Below, one piece after another: positions 1-6,740 of a stretch of DNA of 10,956 nucleotides (positions within the stretch are counted from its first letter, which is position 1; each line of letters starts with the position of its first letter). The DNA comes from Methanoculleus sp. (GTDB lineage: Archaea > Halobacteriota > Methanomicrobia > Methanomicrobiales > Methanoculleaceae): positions 1 to 10,956 of the forward strand of contig JAQVVW010000022.1 in NCBI GenBank assembly GCA_028698765.1. The letters are read 5' to 3'. The position numbers and the translations under genes are program-made. The notes beneath the pieces were generated by a model. The model was not told the origin of the DNA and made no database searches. It worked only from the letters and a program-made list of their open reading frames with translations.

Positions 1-2
1 TC

Positions 3-1352
3 TACGGGGAGATCGCCCGGTACGTCGGGTGCCCGCTCGATCGCACGCTGAACTCCTCGAACGTCATCGATATCTACGTTCTCCGGAAGGCGTCGGGAAG
101 GTTCGTCCTCCCCTCAAAAGGGCTTGCTGCGGGCGACGAGTTCGAGGGGGCGACTGTCTTTGAGCCCGCGACGGGCCTCCGGGAGAACGTGGTGGTCCTC
201 GACCTGAAGTCGCTCTACCCGATGGCGATGATGACGATCAACGCCTCTCCCGAGACGAAGAACCCGGACGGCGAACTGCGGGCGCCGAACGGCGTCCGGT
301 TCTCCCGGGAGCCGGACGGGTTGACGAGGAGCATCATCTCGGAGCTCCTCGGGGAGCGGGACGAGCGCAAACGCCTCCGAAACCTTTACCCCTTCGGGTC
401 GCCGGAGTATGTCCTCTACGACCTCCAGCAGAACGTCCTGAAGGTGATCATGAACTCCTACTACGGGGTCTCGGGCTACACCCGGTTCAGGCTCTACGAC
501 CGCGAGATCGGGTCGGCCGTCACATCGGTCGGCCGGGCGATCATCAGGCACACCCGTGACGTCATCGCTGATCTCGGCTATAGCGTCCTCTACGGGGACA
601 CCGACTCCTGTATGGTGCAGGTTCCGCCGGGGGACCTCGAGGAGACGATCGCCCGTGCGAGGGATATCGAGGCGAAGTTGAACGCGAGTTACGGCGACTT
701 CGCGAAGGCGGAGCTCGGCGCCGATACGCACTACTTCTCCATCAAGTTCGAGAAGGTCTACCGCCGTTTCTTCCAGGCGGGCAAGAAGAAGCGCTACGCC
801 GGGCACCTGGTCTGGAAGGAGGGAAAAGACGTCGACGAGGTGGACGTCGTCGGGTTCGAGATCCGGCGCAGCGACTCCCCGCAGTTCACGCGGGAGGTGC
901 AGCGCGCCGTCATCGAGATGATCCTTCGGGGGGACGCGTTCAGCGACGTGCAGGCGTATCTTCGCGACGTCATCAGGAAGTACCGCCGGGGGGAGTACTC
1001 CCTCGACGAGGCCGGTATCCCGGGCGGGATCGGGAAGAATCTCGATAGTTACGAGAACGACGACGCCCACATCAGGGGCGCCAAGTACTCGAACGAGCAT
1101 CTCGGGACCGACTTCAAGCGGGGCAGCAAGCCCAAGCGCGTCTACATAAAGGCCGTCACGGCGAAATACCCAAGGACGGATGTGGTCGACTTCGAGTACG
1201 CCGACCAGGTGCCGCCGGAGTTCGTCATCGACTGGGAGACGATGCTTGAGAAGACGCTGAAAGGCCCCATCTCGCGGATCATCGAGCCGCTCGGGTGGGA
1301 CTGGCACGACGTCGATCCGTCGAGGACGACGCTCTTTGATTTCGGTATGTGA
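3..1352 (+). CDS. polB: DNA polymerase family B, C-terminal half (5' partial)
   Basis: Replicative or repair DNA-directed DNA polymerase of archaeal family B. The reading frame is open from the window edge, so the exonuclease domain and true start lie upstream; 449 residues are visible. Numbering from base 3, motif A is DLKSLYP (Asp67, catalytic metal ligand), motif B is K147 followed by NSYYG (151-155), motif C is YGDTDS (197-202, catalytic Asp199 and Asp201), and the KKKRYAG DNA-contact motif of the thumb/palm junction follows. The motif A form SLYPM, where many homologues have SLYPS, fits what I recall of haloarchaeal and Methanomicrobia enzymes. No intein interrupts motifs A or C, which are common intein sites in archaeal PolB. 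The protein ends in TTLFDFGM, a PCNA-interacting-peptide-like tail. The stop is 20 bases from the stop of the convergent minus-strand gene. Identification is very secure. Confidence 0.95.
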   Translation, partial: YGEIARYVGCPLDRTLNSSNVIDIYVLRKASGRFVLPSKGLAAGDEFEGATVFEPATGLRENVVVLDLKSLYPMAMMTINASPETKNPDGELRAPNGVRFSREPDGLTRSIISELLGERDERKRLRNLYPFGSPEYVLYDLQQNVLKVIMNSYYGVSGYTRFRLYDREIGSAVTSVGRAIIRHTRDVIADLGYSVLYGDTDSCMVQVPPGDLEETIARARDIEAKLNASYGDFAKAELGADTHYFSIKFEKVYRRFFQAGKKKRYAGHLVWKEGKDVDEVDVVGFEIRRSDSPQFTREVQRAVIEMILRGDAFSDVQAYLRDVIRKYRRGEYSLDEAGIPGGIGKNLDSYENDDAHIRGAKYSNEHLGTDFKRGSKPKRVYIKAVTAKYPRTDVVDFEYADQVPPEFVIDWETMLEKTLKGPISRIIEPLGWDWHDVDPSRTTLFDFGM

Positions 1353-1372
1353 GAAAAGTTTGAGGGGTCGCT

Positions 1373-1786
1373 TTACGCGAGGCCCCTTCTCGCGCGCTCC
1401 TCATCGAGGAACGCGCTCCGCTCGACATTCTTCGACCAGGCGATCCGGCCGCCGACGATCTGCCAGTTGTCCATCTCCAGGACGTCGACCCCCTCGGGGA
1501 CCTCAGGGACGGCCGCCCCGCCGGGGACGACGAGGACGGCCCTGTCTGCGTTGCCGGCGCTTGCGGCAGCCTTGAGCGCCTCGACGGCGCCTGCCTGGAC
1601 CACAGGGGCCATATTCACGTTCACGAGCACCCGCTCCGCCCTGCCGGCGACCCGGCGGGAGAGCACGTATTCCGGCTGAGCACTGCCGGCGGGAGATCCT
1701 GCATACTGCCACCCCTCCCGGGGAGAGAACCGCCGGGAAAGGGTCTTTTTCACATCCAGATGTGTAGAATCTTTTATGCCACCCAT
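1373..1786 (-). CDS. Small protein of uncertain family, possible degenerate Mrr-like domain
   Basis: A 137-residue protein that I do not recognise with certainty. The frame extends 20 codons further upstream to 1846, but the ATG at 1786 is preferred: it has GAGG eight bases upstream (1795-1798), and a TATA element (1824-1831) lies inside the longer version, placing the transcript start near 1801. The N-terminal 35 residues are polar and basic. Residues 39-105 read as alternating strand-helix-strand: a strand VLVNVN (53-58), a helix AGAVEALKAAASAGNA (65-80), a strand AVLVVPGG (83-90), then a short strand DVLEM (101-105). This order resembles the second half of the Mrr-type PD-(D/E)xK nuclease core, where the first strand normally carries (E/Q)xK; here that position reads NVN, so nuclease activity is doubtful. 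No signal peptide or membrane segment is seen. The family link is inference only; that the gene is real is likely. Confidence 0.75.
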   Translation of the reverse strand: MGGIKDSTHLDVKKTLSRRFSPREGWQYAGSPAGSAQPEYVLSRRVAGRAERVLVNVNMAPVVQAGAVEALKAAASAGNADRAVLVVPGGAAVPEVPEGVDVLEMDNWQIVGGRIAWSKNVERSAFLDEERARRGLA

Positions 1787-1823
1787 ATCAATATCCTCTG
1801 TGTACCTGTTATGGTCATGGTCG

Positions 1824-1831
1824 AATATAAG
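1824..1831 (-). promoter_or_regulatory. TATA box for the 1373-1786 gene
   Basis: On the minus strand the bases read CTTATATT, close to the archaeal box A consensus. The centre lies about 27 bases before position 1801, which would give a leader of roughly 15 bases containing the GAGG ribosome-binding site before the ATG at 1786. It decides the choice of start for that gene. Confidence 0.5.
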
Positions 1832-2002
1832 CGTTGTAGTTTGCACATTCCTGTTTGTAGCAGGTGACCGGTGGCGTTGATGCTCTCCACGGGCTCAATC
1901 CCGGGCAACCTCTCCGTCATCATCGATCCGTTTCTCCCGGGCCGTTCACAGGGCGAAGGCGGCGGTCGGTAAAGAAGGAACATCGGAAGATCCGAAGGAA
2001 CA

Positions 2003-2010
2003 CTTTTATT
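2003..2010 (+). promoter_or_regulatory. TATA box for the 2043-2675 gene
   Basis: CTTTTATT matches an archaeal box A, following a purine-rich stretch (AAGGAACA) that could serve as the TFB-recognition element. A start of transcription about 27 bases from the centre falls near 2033. This is downstream of the ATG at 2025 and about 10 bases upstream of the ATG at 2043, so it supports the second ATG. Confidence 0.45.
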
Positions 2011-2042
2011 CTACTATCGGTATTATGCGCCGGGGTTTTATT

Positions 2043-2675
2043 ATGGCAGAAGCAACGCAGACGGATGCCGGGGTTGTGGAAGCGTACGAGAGACTTGCGC
2101 ATGAGGTGCTGGAGCGGCCGGAGAGCATCCCGAGCGCTATCCACAATCTCCTCCTGAAATTGGCGGAGACGCACCCGGGAGCGGTCTACTGGATCATCCG
2201 CAAGTTCTACCAGGAGTATCTCCGGCTCTACGTCTCCGATACCGGCTACATCGGCATCGCAGATCGGTATGAACCCGATCTGATGTACCCGGGCGACATT
2301 GTCCTCTACATGGTGCCGGAGAGCCCGCAGGCGGGCGATGTGGTCCAGATCTCCTTCACCGACAAGGGTGAGGTGAGCGTCTACGTCATCCACGGACGGG
2401 TCATCGGGTGCAACGACGACCGGTCGGTACAGGTGGCGGATACGAGCACCGGAGAGGAGTACCGGGTCGTTGACTGGAACATCCTCGGGAAACTGGTCAG
2501 GGTCATCCCGTTCGGCTCCAGCGAGTGGCAGGAACTCTTCACGGCGTCCGGCGTCCCGAAGGGATGGGTCGCAACATCGGTCGAGGAGAACATCCGCTCC
2601 ATCCAGGACTCAGACATTGCCGGGAAGGACGAAGCGATCGCCGAACTCAAGCGCCGCCTTAAGGATCTGGTATAG
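2043..2675 (+). CDS. Soluble protein with S24/S26 peptidase-like core lacking the catalytic serine
   Basis: A 210-residue protein, probably cytoplasmic: no signal peptide and no hydrophobic span. The ATG at 2043 is chosen over the in-frame ATG at 2025 because of the TATA position. Residues 1-65 are mainly helical. Residues 74-158 follow the order of the LexA/signal-peptidase beta-barrel: DRYEPDLMYPGDIVL (74-88) where S26 peptidases have SMxPTL..GD, then a GDVV strand (98-101), then VIHGRV (115-120) at the place of the conserved HRV motif, then ILGKLVRVIPFG (147-158), matching the closing GKV..iP strand. Arg75 stands where the nucleophilic serine is expected, so it looks catalytically inactive. 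Residues 180-210 are highly charged and could form a coiled coil. No enzyme or partner can be named. The fold is inferred by eye from motif order; that the gene is real is well supported. Confidence 0.8.
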   Translation: MAEATQTDAGVVEAYERLAHEVLERPESIPSAIHNLLLKLAETHPGAVYWIIRKFYQEYLRLYVSDTGYIGIADRYEPDLMYPGDIVLYMVPESPQAGDVVQISFTDKGEVSVYVIHGRVIGCNDDRSVQVADTSTGEEYRVVDWNILGKLVRVIPFGSSEWQELFTASGVPKGWVATSVEENIRSIQDSDIAGKDEAIAELKRRLKDLV

Positions 2676-2754
2676 GAGAGGTGGCTACGCCAGTGTATTT
2701 TCTGCCGGGCGGGAGCAGACCGGCTTTCGTACCGGCCAACGACGCCTACCTGCA

Positions 2755-2768
2755 CGAACCTTTTTTAA
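2755..2768 (+). promoter_or_regulatory. BRE and TATA box for the 2791-3768 gene
   Basis: CGAACC followed by TTTTTTAA is a good archaeal BRE plus box A. The TATA centre is 26-27 bases upstream of the A of the ATG at 2791, so transcription is predicted to start at or next to the start codon, giving a leaderless message. Confidence 0.65.
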
Positions 2769-2790
2769 GGGGATGGTCTATCCCTGCCGC

Positions 2791-3768
2791 ATGAGGCATC
2801 TGGCAATAATCATCCTTGCTCTGCTTCTCATCCCGTCCGGAGCAGAGGCGCTCACCTTCCTCGGCGGGGACGAGACCCTGATCGATACCCCTATTCCCGA
2901 CGACGTGGTCGTCTCAGGCGGGACCGTGACCGTCAACGCCCCCGTCGACAGCCTGACGGTCGCCGGGGGAACGGTGAGGGTGGACGCGCCGGTCGCCGGC
3001 GACATCATCGCCGGCGGAGGCAGCCTGATCATCAACGGCGACGTCGGTGGGAAGGTGCTCGCCGCCGGCGGCGAGATCGAGTTGAACGGGAACGCGACGA
3101 ACGCCCTCGTCACGGGTGGTGCGGTCAGGATCGGGAGAGATGCCGTCATAGAGCGCGACGCGGTGATCAGTGCGGGAGAGGTCACGAACGAAGGATCGGT
3201 TCTCCGCAACCTGACGGTCGAGGCCGAGACCTTCACCAATACCGGTACGGCCGAGAACGTGACCTTCGAGCAGGAGGAGCCGGAGTCGGCGCTGCCCGGC
3301 CTCTTCTCGGTGCTCTTCGCCGTCGGGTTCCTTATCCTCGGCCTTCTCCTCATCCGGGGGTTCCCCGACCTGTTTCAGGCGGTGGTCGGGCAGGTCAGGG
3401 AGAGCCCGGTTCTCCTGACGGTCCTCGGGTTCGTCGCGATCATCGTATCGGCGATCATCCTCGTCATCGTCGCAATCACGATCGTCGGCCTCCCCATCGC
3501 GCTCGTCGGCGGGCTGATCTTCCTCGTCGCGCTGATGCTCTCGTCGCTCTTTGTCGCGTACGCCCTCGGAGACGTCATCGCATCCCGGGCGGGGTGGAGC
3601 CCGGGTCGTGCGTGGATATTCGTTCTCGGGTTCGTGATCCTGCAGATCCTCATCTTCATCCCGCTGCTCGGGGCGATCGTCCAGATCATCGCGGTCAGCC
3701 TCGGTTTCGGCGGGCTGCTCTACGCGCTCAGGAGCGACCGTCCGTTCCGTGCCGGTGGTGAGGCGTAG
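2791..3768 (+). CDS. Secreted bactofilin-like beta-repeat protein with C-terminal membrane domain
   Basis: A 325-residue envelope protein of the polymer-forming cytoskeletal (bactofilin-like) type. Residues 1-20 form a signal peptide (hydrophobic core AIIILALLL, likely cleavage after AEA). Residues about 38-160 contain at least five rungs of roughly 17 residues, each with the pattern of a short strand, GG, a second strand, then Asn/Asp-Gly or Ala-Pro, as in right-handed beta-helices: starts near 39, 55, 72, 89 and 106, then less regular rungs. Residues 168-190, 207-235, 236-262 and 275-312 are strongly hydrophobic, giving four or five membrane spans, so the beta domain should face outside. 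An earlier in-frame ATG at 2773 lies between the TATA box and the predicted start of transcription and is rejected. The gene is monocistronic, followed by a T6 tract. The exact role is unknown; envelope organisation or scaffolding is an inference. Confidence 0.82.
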   Translation: MRHLAIIILALLLIPSGAEALTFLGGDETLIDTPIPDDVVVSGGTVTVNAPVDSLTVAGGTVRVDAPVAGDIIAGGGSLIINGDVGGKVLAAGGEIELNGNATNALVTGGAVRIGRDAVIERDAVISAGEVTNEGSVLRNLTVEAETFTNTGTAENVTFEQEEPESALPGLFSVLFAVGFLILGLLLIRGFPDLFQAVVGQVRESPVLLTVLGFVAIIVSAIILVIVAITIVGLPIALVGGLIFLVALMLSSLFVAYALGDVIASRAGWSPGRAWIFVLGFVILQILIFIPLLGAIVQIIAVSLGFGGLLYALRSDRPFRAGGEA

Positions 3769-3770
3769 CC

Positions 3771-3776
3771 TTTTTT
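3771..3776 (+). terminator. Poly-T terminator after the bactofilin-like gene
   Basis: Six consecutive T residues begin two bases after the TAG at 3766-3768. Archaeal RNA polymerase commonly stops at such oligo-T tracts without needing a hairpin. Confidence 0.55.
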
Positions 3777-3846
3777 GATGAGCCAGAGGCCCCGCTCGGA
3801 CTGCCCGGCGGGATGGGTATATGGGGTGCGGCTTCCCGTTCTGCGG

Positions 3847-3851
3847 AAAAA
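3847..3851 (-). terminator. Oligo-T terminator candidate of the iorAB operon
   Basis: Five T residues on the minus strand, 31 bases downstream of the iorB stop. Short, so only moderately convincing. Confidence 0.3.
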
Positions 3852-3882
3852 TAGGGGTGTGTGGAGAGGACAGGTGTTCCGC

Positions 3883-4470
3883 TCAGGGCGTGCCGGCGCC
3901 CTTCTCCCGGCCGAGCCGGAAGGCCGCGGTGTTGACCTCGACGGTCTTTTTGGGCACGCACCGCCGCACCGCCTCTTCGAGGGTCTCGGGCAGGAGCGGG
4001 ATGTCGGCCGACGCCGCCCCGAGCATCACGATGTTCTGCGAGAGGATGTTCCCCGCCTCCCTGGCGAGGGCCGCGGCGTCGATGCAGGCGACGTCGAGGC
4101 CGGCGAGCGCGGCGAGGATGCTCTCCTCGTCGGGGACGTCGAGTGCCTGCTGGTAGACCGACGTCGGGACGACCAGGTTCCGGTTCACGATAAGCCGCCC
4201 TCCTACCGGGAGGTAGTGGCGGTAGCGGAGCGCTTCGAGGAGGTCGAAGGCGACGAGGAGATCGGCCGTCCCCGGCACGATCAGGGAACCGTGCTTCCCG
4301 TCGATCCGGATATGGCTCTCCACCGACCCGCCGCGCTGCGCCATGCCGTGGGTCTCGGCGCTCTGGACGGTCCGGTTCTCGATGATGCAGGCCTCGCCGA
4401 GGACGTTCGAGGCGAGGACGGTTCCCTGGCCGCCGATCCCGACGATCAGGATATCGAACGAGGGTTTCAT
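3883..4470 (-). CDS. iorB: Indolepyruvate ferredoxin oxidoreductase, beta subunit
   Basis: Small subunit (195 residues) of the indolepyruvate:ferredoxin oxidoreductase that converts aryl pyruvates, CoA and oxidised ferredoxin to aryl-acetyl-CoA, CO2 and reduced ferredoxin, or runs in reverse for aromatic amino acid synthesis. It corresponds to the gamma domain of pyruvate oxidoreductases. The N-terminus has ILIVGIGGQGTVLASNVLG (residues 7-25), a glycine-rich nucleotide/CoA-binding loop of this family, followed by ETHGMAQRGGSVESHIRI, the family's signature segment. Length is normal. The ATG at 4470 overlaps the iorA stop (ATGA), and GGAGGG lies just upstream inside iorA, so the two are translationally coupled and made as one message. 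It converges on the bactofilin-like gene. Confidence 0.93.
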   Translation of the reverse strand: MKPSFDILIVGIGGQGTVLASNVLGEACIIENRTVQSAETHGMAQRGGSVESHIRIDGKHGSLIVPGTADLLVAFDLLEALRYRHYLPVGGRLIVNRNLVVPTSVYQQALDVPDEESILAALAGLDVACIDAAALAREAGNILSQNIVMLGAASADIPLLPETLEEAVRRCVPKKTVEVNTAAFRLGREKGAGTP

Positions 4471-6236
4471 CTGCGTCCCTCCATACCGATCGCACCTGAC
4501 GGGCATATGTCCGCGCAGACGCCGCAACCGGCGCAGAGTTCGGTTATCGTCGCGTTCTCCCCGGTAAACGCGATCGCCGGGCAGCCGAACGACCGGCAGA
4601 CACCGCAGCCGATGCACCGTTCGAGGTCGACAGCGTAGGCCTTTCGCCGGACACCGCTCTTCCGTGCGGTGATGACGCAGGGCTGCTTTGAGATGATGAC
4701 CCGGACGCCCCTCCTCTCCTTTGCCCTCCGGAAGGTTTCGAGGAGCACGGGAAGATCGTAGGGATCGACCGTCTCGACCCACGAGACCCCACATGCCCGG
4801 CAGATCGCGTCGAGCGATATCGGGGTGCTCTCGGCGCCTGTCGCGGTCACTCCCGTGTTGGGGTTCGGCTGGTGGCCGGTCATAGCGGTGATCCGGTTGT
4901 CCAGGATGACGACGACCATATCGGCGCCGTTGTAGACGGCGTTCAGGAGCCCCGGCATCCCCGTGTGCAGGAACGTTGAGTCGCCGATGGTGCAGACGAC
5001 CGGGCGCTCCTCTCCTGACCGGGCGATCCCGCTCCCGACGGTGATCGAGGCACCCATGCAGATGGTGGTGTCCACCGCCCCGAGCTGGAGGCCGAGGGTG
5101 TAGCACCCGATGTCGCTCGGGAAGATGCCGTCGCGAAAGACCTTCTTCATCGCGTAGAACGTCGGCCGGTGCATGCACCCGGCGCAGAGGATCGGCGGGC
5201 GGGGCGGCACGCCCTGGACCGGGGCGGCCGCCGGAAAGGTCGTCGTCGGGGTCATGCCCGCCTTCTCGAGGGCGGCGGCGACGATCGCCGGGTTGAACTC
5301 CCCTTCATACGGCACCGTGCTGTCCATCTTGCCGAAGACCTCGGTCCTCGTCGCCACCTGCCGTACGGCCTCCTCGACGACCGGATCGAGTTCCTCGATG
5401 ACGAGAACCTTCTCGTGCCGGTCGACAAACTCCCGGAGCCACTCCTCGTCGATCGGGTAGGCCCCGACGATCGCGAGCGAGACGTCGCCCCCGATCACCT
5501 CCTGGACGTAGGCGGCCGAGACGCCGCTCGCGACGACGGCGGTGCTGCCCCGGACGGTGTGGCGGTTGTAGCCGAGTTCGACGAGCCGTTTCTTTAACGC
5601 CTGCTGCTTCCCATTCAGGTTCTTGTGCAGAACCCGGGTGTGTGCGGGGATGACCACGTATTGCTTCGGGTCGCGCTGGAATGCGGCGGTCCGGTGTTCG
5701 GTTCCGACTGCGCCCGTGTCGACGTCACCCTTTGAGTGGCAGATCCGGGTGGTGGGGCGGAAGATGACCGGCAGGCCGAACTCCTCGGAGAGGGCGAAGG
5801 CGTCCCGTATCATATCGTGCGCCTCCTGAACCGATGCCGGGTCGAGGCAGGGAAGCCGGGCGAAGTGCGCGTAGCGCCGGGTATCCTGCTCGTTCTGGGA
5901 ACTGTGCGCGAAGGGGTCGTCGGCGGAGAGGACGACGAACCCGCCGGTCACCCCGGTGTATGCGCTCGTCATCAGGGGATCGGCCGCCACGTTCAGTCCG
6001 ACGTGTTTCATGGTGCAGAGTGCGCGCTGCCCGCACCAGGCGGCGCCGAGCGCGTTCTCGAGGGCGACCTTCTCGTTCGTGGACCACTCCACGGTGAAGG
6101 GCCGCTCCTTCTGCACCCTGAGGACGTCGATCACTTCGGAGGACGGCGTGCCGGGATAGCCGCTGGCAAAATCGATGTTTGCCTCCAGGCATGCGTGAGC
6201 GATGCCCTCGTTTCCGAGTAGGTACCGTATTGCCAT
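4467..6236 (-). CDS. iorA: Indolepyruvate ferredoxin oxidoreductase, alpha subunit
   Basis: Large catalytic subunit, 589 residues, the usual length. In order: an N-terminal pyruvate-oxidoreductase-like domain (RYLLGNEG at 4-11, then GYPGTPSSE), a central transketolase-like domain, a thiamine diphosphate site with GDS (418-420) and LDN (445-447) spaced as in the TPP motif, and a C-terminal 2[4Fe-4S] ferredoxin domain. The first cluster has cysteines 541, 544, 547 and 552 (CX2CX2CX4C), the second 568, 571, 574 and 578 (CX2CX2CX3C). As far as I recall, the longer first spacing is usual for this subunit. The ATG at 6236 has GAGTGG four bases upstream; a TTG at 6248 in frame is an alternative giving four more residues. 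No clear TATA box was found in the 60 bases upstream. It works with iorB in aromatic amino acid metabolism, linked to ferredoxin pools. Confidence 0.95.
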   Translation of the reverse strand: MAIRYLLGNEGIAHACLEANIDFASGYPGTPSSEVIDVLRVQKERPFTVEWSTNEKVALENALGAAWCGQRALCTMKHVGLNVAADPLMTSAYTGVTGGFVVLSADDPFAHSSQNEQDTRRYAHFARLPCLDPASVQEAHDMIRDAFALSEEFGLPVIFRPTTRICHSKGDVDTGAVGTEHRTAAFQRDPKQYVVIPAHTRVLHKNLNGKQQALKKRLVELGYNRHTVRGSTAVVASGVSAAYVQEVIGGDVSLAIVGAYPIDEEWLREFVDRHEKVLVIEELDPVVEEAVRQVATRTEVFGKMDSTVPYEGEFNPAIVAAALEKAGMTPTTTFPAAAPVQGVPPRPPILCAGCMHRPTFYAMKKVFRDGIFPSDIGCYTLGLQLGAVDTTICMGASITVGSGIARSGEERPVVCTIGDSTFLHTGMPGLLNAVYNGADMVVVILDNRITAMTGHQPNPNTGVTATGAESTPISLDAICRACGVSWVETVDPYDLPVLLETFRRAKERRGVRVIISKQPCVITARKSGVRRKAYAVDLERCIGCGVCRSFGCPAIAFTGENATITELCAGCGVCADICPSGAIGMEGRR

Positions 6237-6497
6237 TGTTCCACTCAACTGTACTTCTATTGTCGGGTTTCAACATAGCGCTTTGGATGCCGGTCTAAAA
6301 CATTCCGGTGCGGAAATGCCGCCTGTCGCGGGAGAACCACGACGGCCCGTATCTTTTGCGCGCCACTGTTCTCGGAAGTGGATCGGCGGTCGTGTCCCCC
6401 AATGCGGCCATTTGCGCCGCTTTCTTTCCAGGAGGACGCCTATCTCCGGAGTTCGTCCCATGCTGCTCTCCCTGCCGGTTCTTCACCGGGCACCATT

Positions 6498-6512
6498 CCC
6501 GGATGATCCGGG
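6498..6512. repeat. 15-base palindrome CCCGGAT-G-ATCCGGG
   Basis: Perfect inverted repeat of seven-base arms around one central base, lying 19 bases upstream of the tRNA box A. It could be an operator or a short hairpin; nothing in the sequence tells which. Confidence 0.5.
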
Positions 6513-6526
6513 GCAGAGTCCTTACA

Positions 6527-6539
6527 TAACCTTTAAGTT
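6527..6539 (+). promoter_or_regulatory. BRE/TATA of tRNA-Ile
   Basis: ATAACC followed by TTTAAGTT resembles the archaeal BRE plus box A. A start about 26 bases downstream of the centre would lie near 6562, leaving a leader of about 20 bases to be removed by RNase P. A second AT-rich element (AATATTTG, 6551-6558) is a possible alternative TATA with a start next to the tRNA. Confidence 0.5.
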
Positions 6540-6541
6540 GG

Positions 6542-6555
6542 ATATTGTACAATAT
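6542..6555. repeat. 14-base perfect palindrome ATATTGTACAATAT
   Basis: Perfect dyad centred on GTAC, located between the tRNA box A and the predicted start of transcription. This position is typical of archaeal repressor operators, but it may also just reflect AT-rich promoter sequence. Confidence 0.55.
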
Positions 6556-6580
6556 TTGTAGGCACCAGTAGAGGTGTATC

Positions 6581-6653
6581 GGGCCCGTAGCATAGCCGGT
6601 GGTGCACCCGGCTGATAACCGGGAGGTCATGCGTTCGAATCGCATCGGGCCCA
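6581..6653 (+). tRNA. tRNA-Ile (anticodon GAT)
   Basis: A full 73-base cloverleaf. The acceptor stem GGGCCCG pairs with CGGGCCC (6646-6652). The D stem GCAT pairs with GTGC. The anticodon stem CCCGG/CCGGG encloses the loop CTGATAA with anticodon GAT at 6614-6616, and the T arm ATGCG-TTCGAAT-CGCAT is perfect. The discriminator base is A6653. The 3' CCA is not encoded, as in many archaea, and must be added by the CCA-adding enzyme. There is no intron in the anticodon loop. It decodes ATC and ATT. Confidence 0.97.
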
Positions 6654-6678
6654 TCGTTCTTTCATCTTTCTTCTTCGT
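6654..6678 (+). terminator. Pyrimidine-rich terminator after tRNA-Ile
   Basis: The bases following the tRNA are almost all T and C with repeated TTT and TTCTT groups and no hairpin, consistent with an archaeal T-rich termination region for a single-tRNA transcript. Confidence 0.4.
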
Positions 6679-6740
6679 GGTTTCACGGTATGCCGTTCGC
6701 TACACTGTCTCTCTTCCGATCTCTAGATCTCTATCGATTT

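Larger units (their letters stand above)
6237..6580. other. Intergenic region between iorA and tRNA-Ile
   Basis: A 344-base stretch without a convincing gene. Open frames of 62-73 codons exist on both strands, but the one I checked codon by codon (6270-6461, minus) lacks the strong G/C third-position preference of the neighbouring genes. The region holds the iorA upstream sequence, a 15-base palindrome (6498-6512), the tRNA box A (6532-6539) and a 14-base palindrome (6542-6555). Confidence 0.7.

Noticed and set aside
114..1307. Long minus-strand open frame opposite the polymerase
   Set aside because: It is the antisense shadow of a high-GC coding sequence; the plus frame carries all polymerase motifs.
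3883..5178. Minus-strand frame running through iorB and into iorA
   Set aside because: Only the part from 4470 matches iorB; the N-terminal part is an out-of-frame reading of iorA, so it is not a fusion.
6270..6461. 62-codon basic minus-strand frame upstream of iorA with a GGGAG site
   Set aside because: Third-position base use is mixed, unlike neighbouring genes, and no family resemblance is seen; a tiny gene cannot be fully excluded.
6295..6654. Minus-strand frame starting MGPMRFERMTSRLSAGCT
   Set aside because: Its N-terminus is the antisense translation of tRNA-Ile, a well-known spurious prediction; the rest has no coding bias.
6711..6722. CTCTTCCGATCT, identical to the end of a common sequencing adapter, preceded by CTGTCT
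   Set aside because: Only 12 bases match and the flanks differ from the adapter, so chance in a CT-rich gap is most likely; raw-read coverage across the site would settle it.
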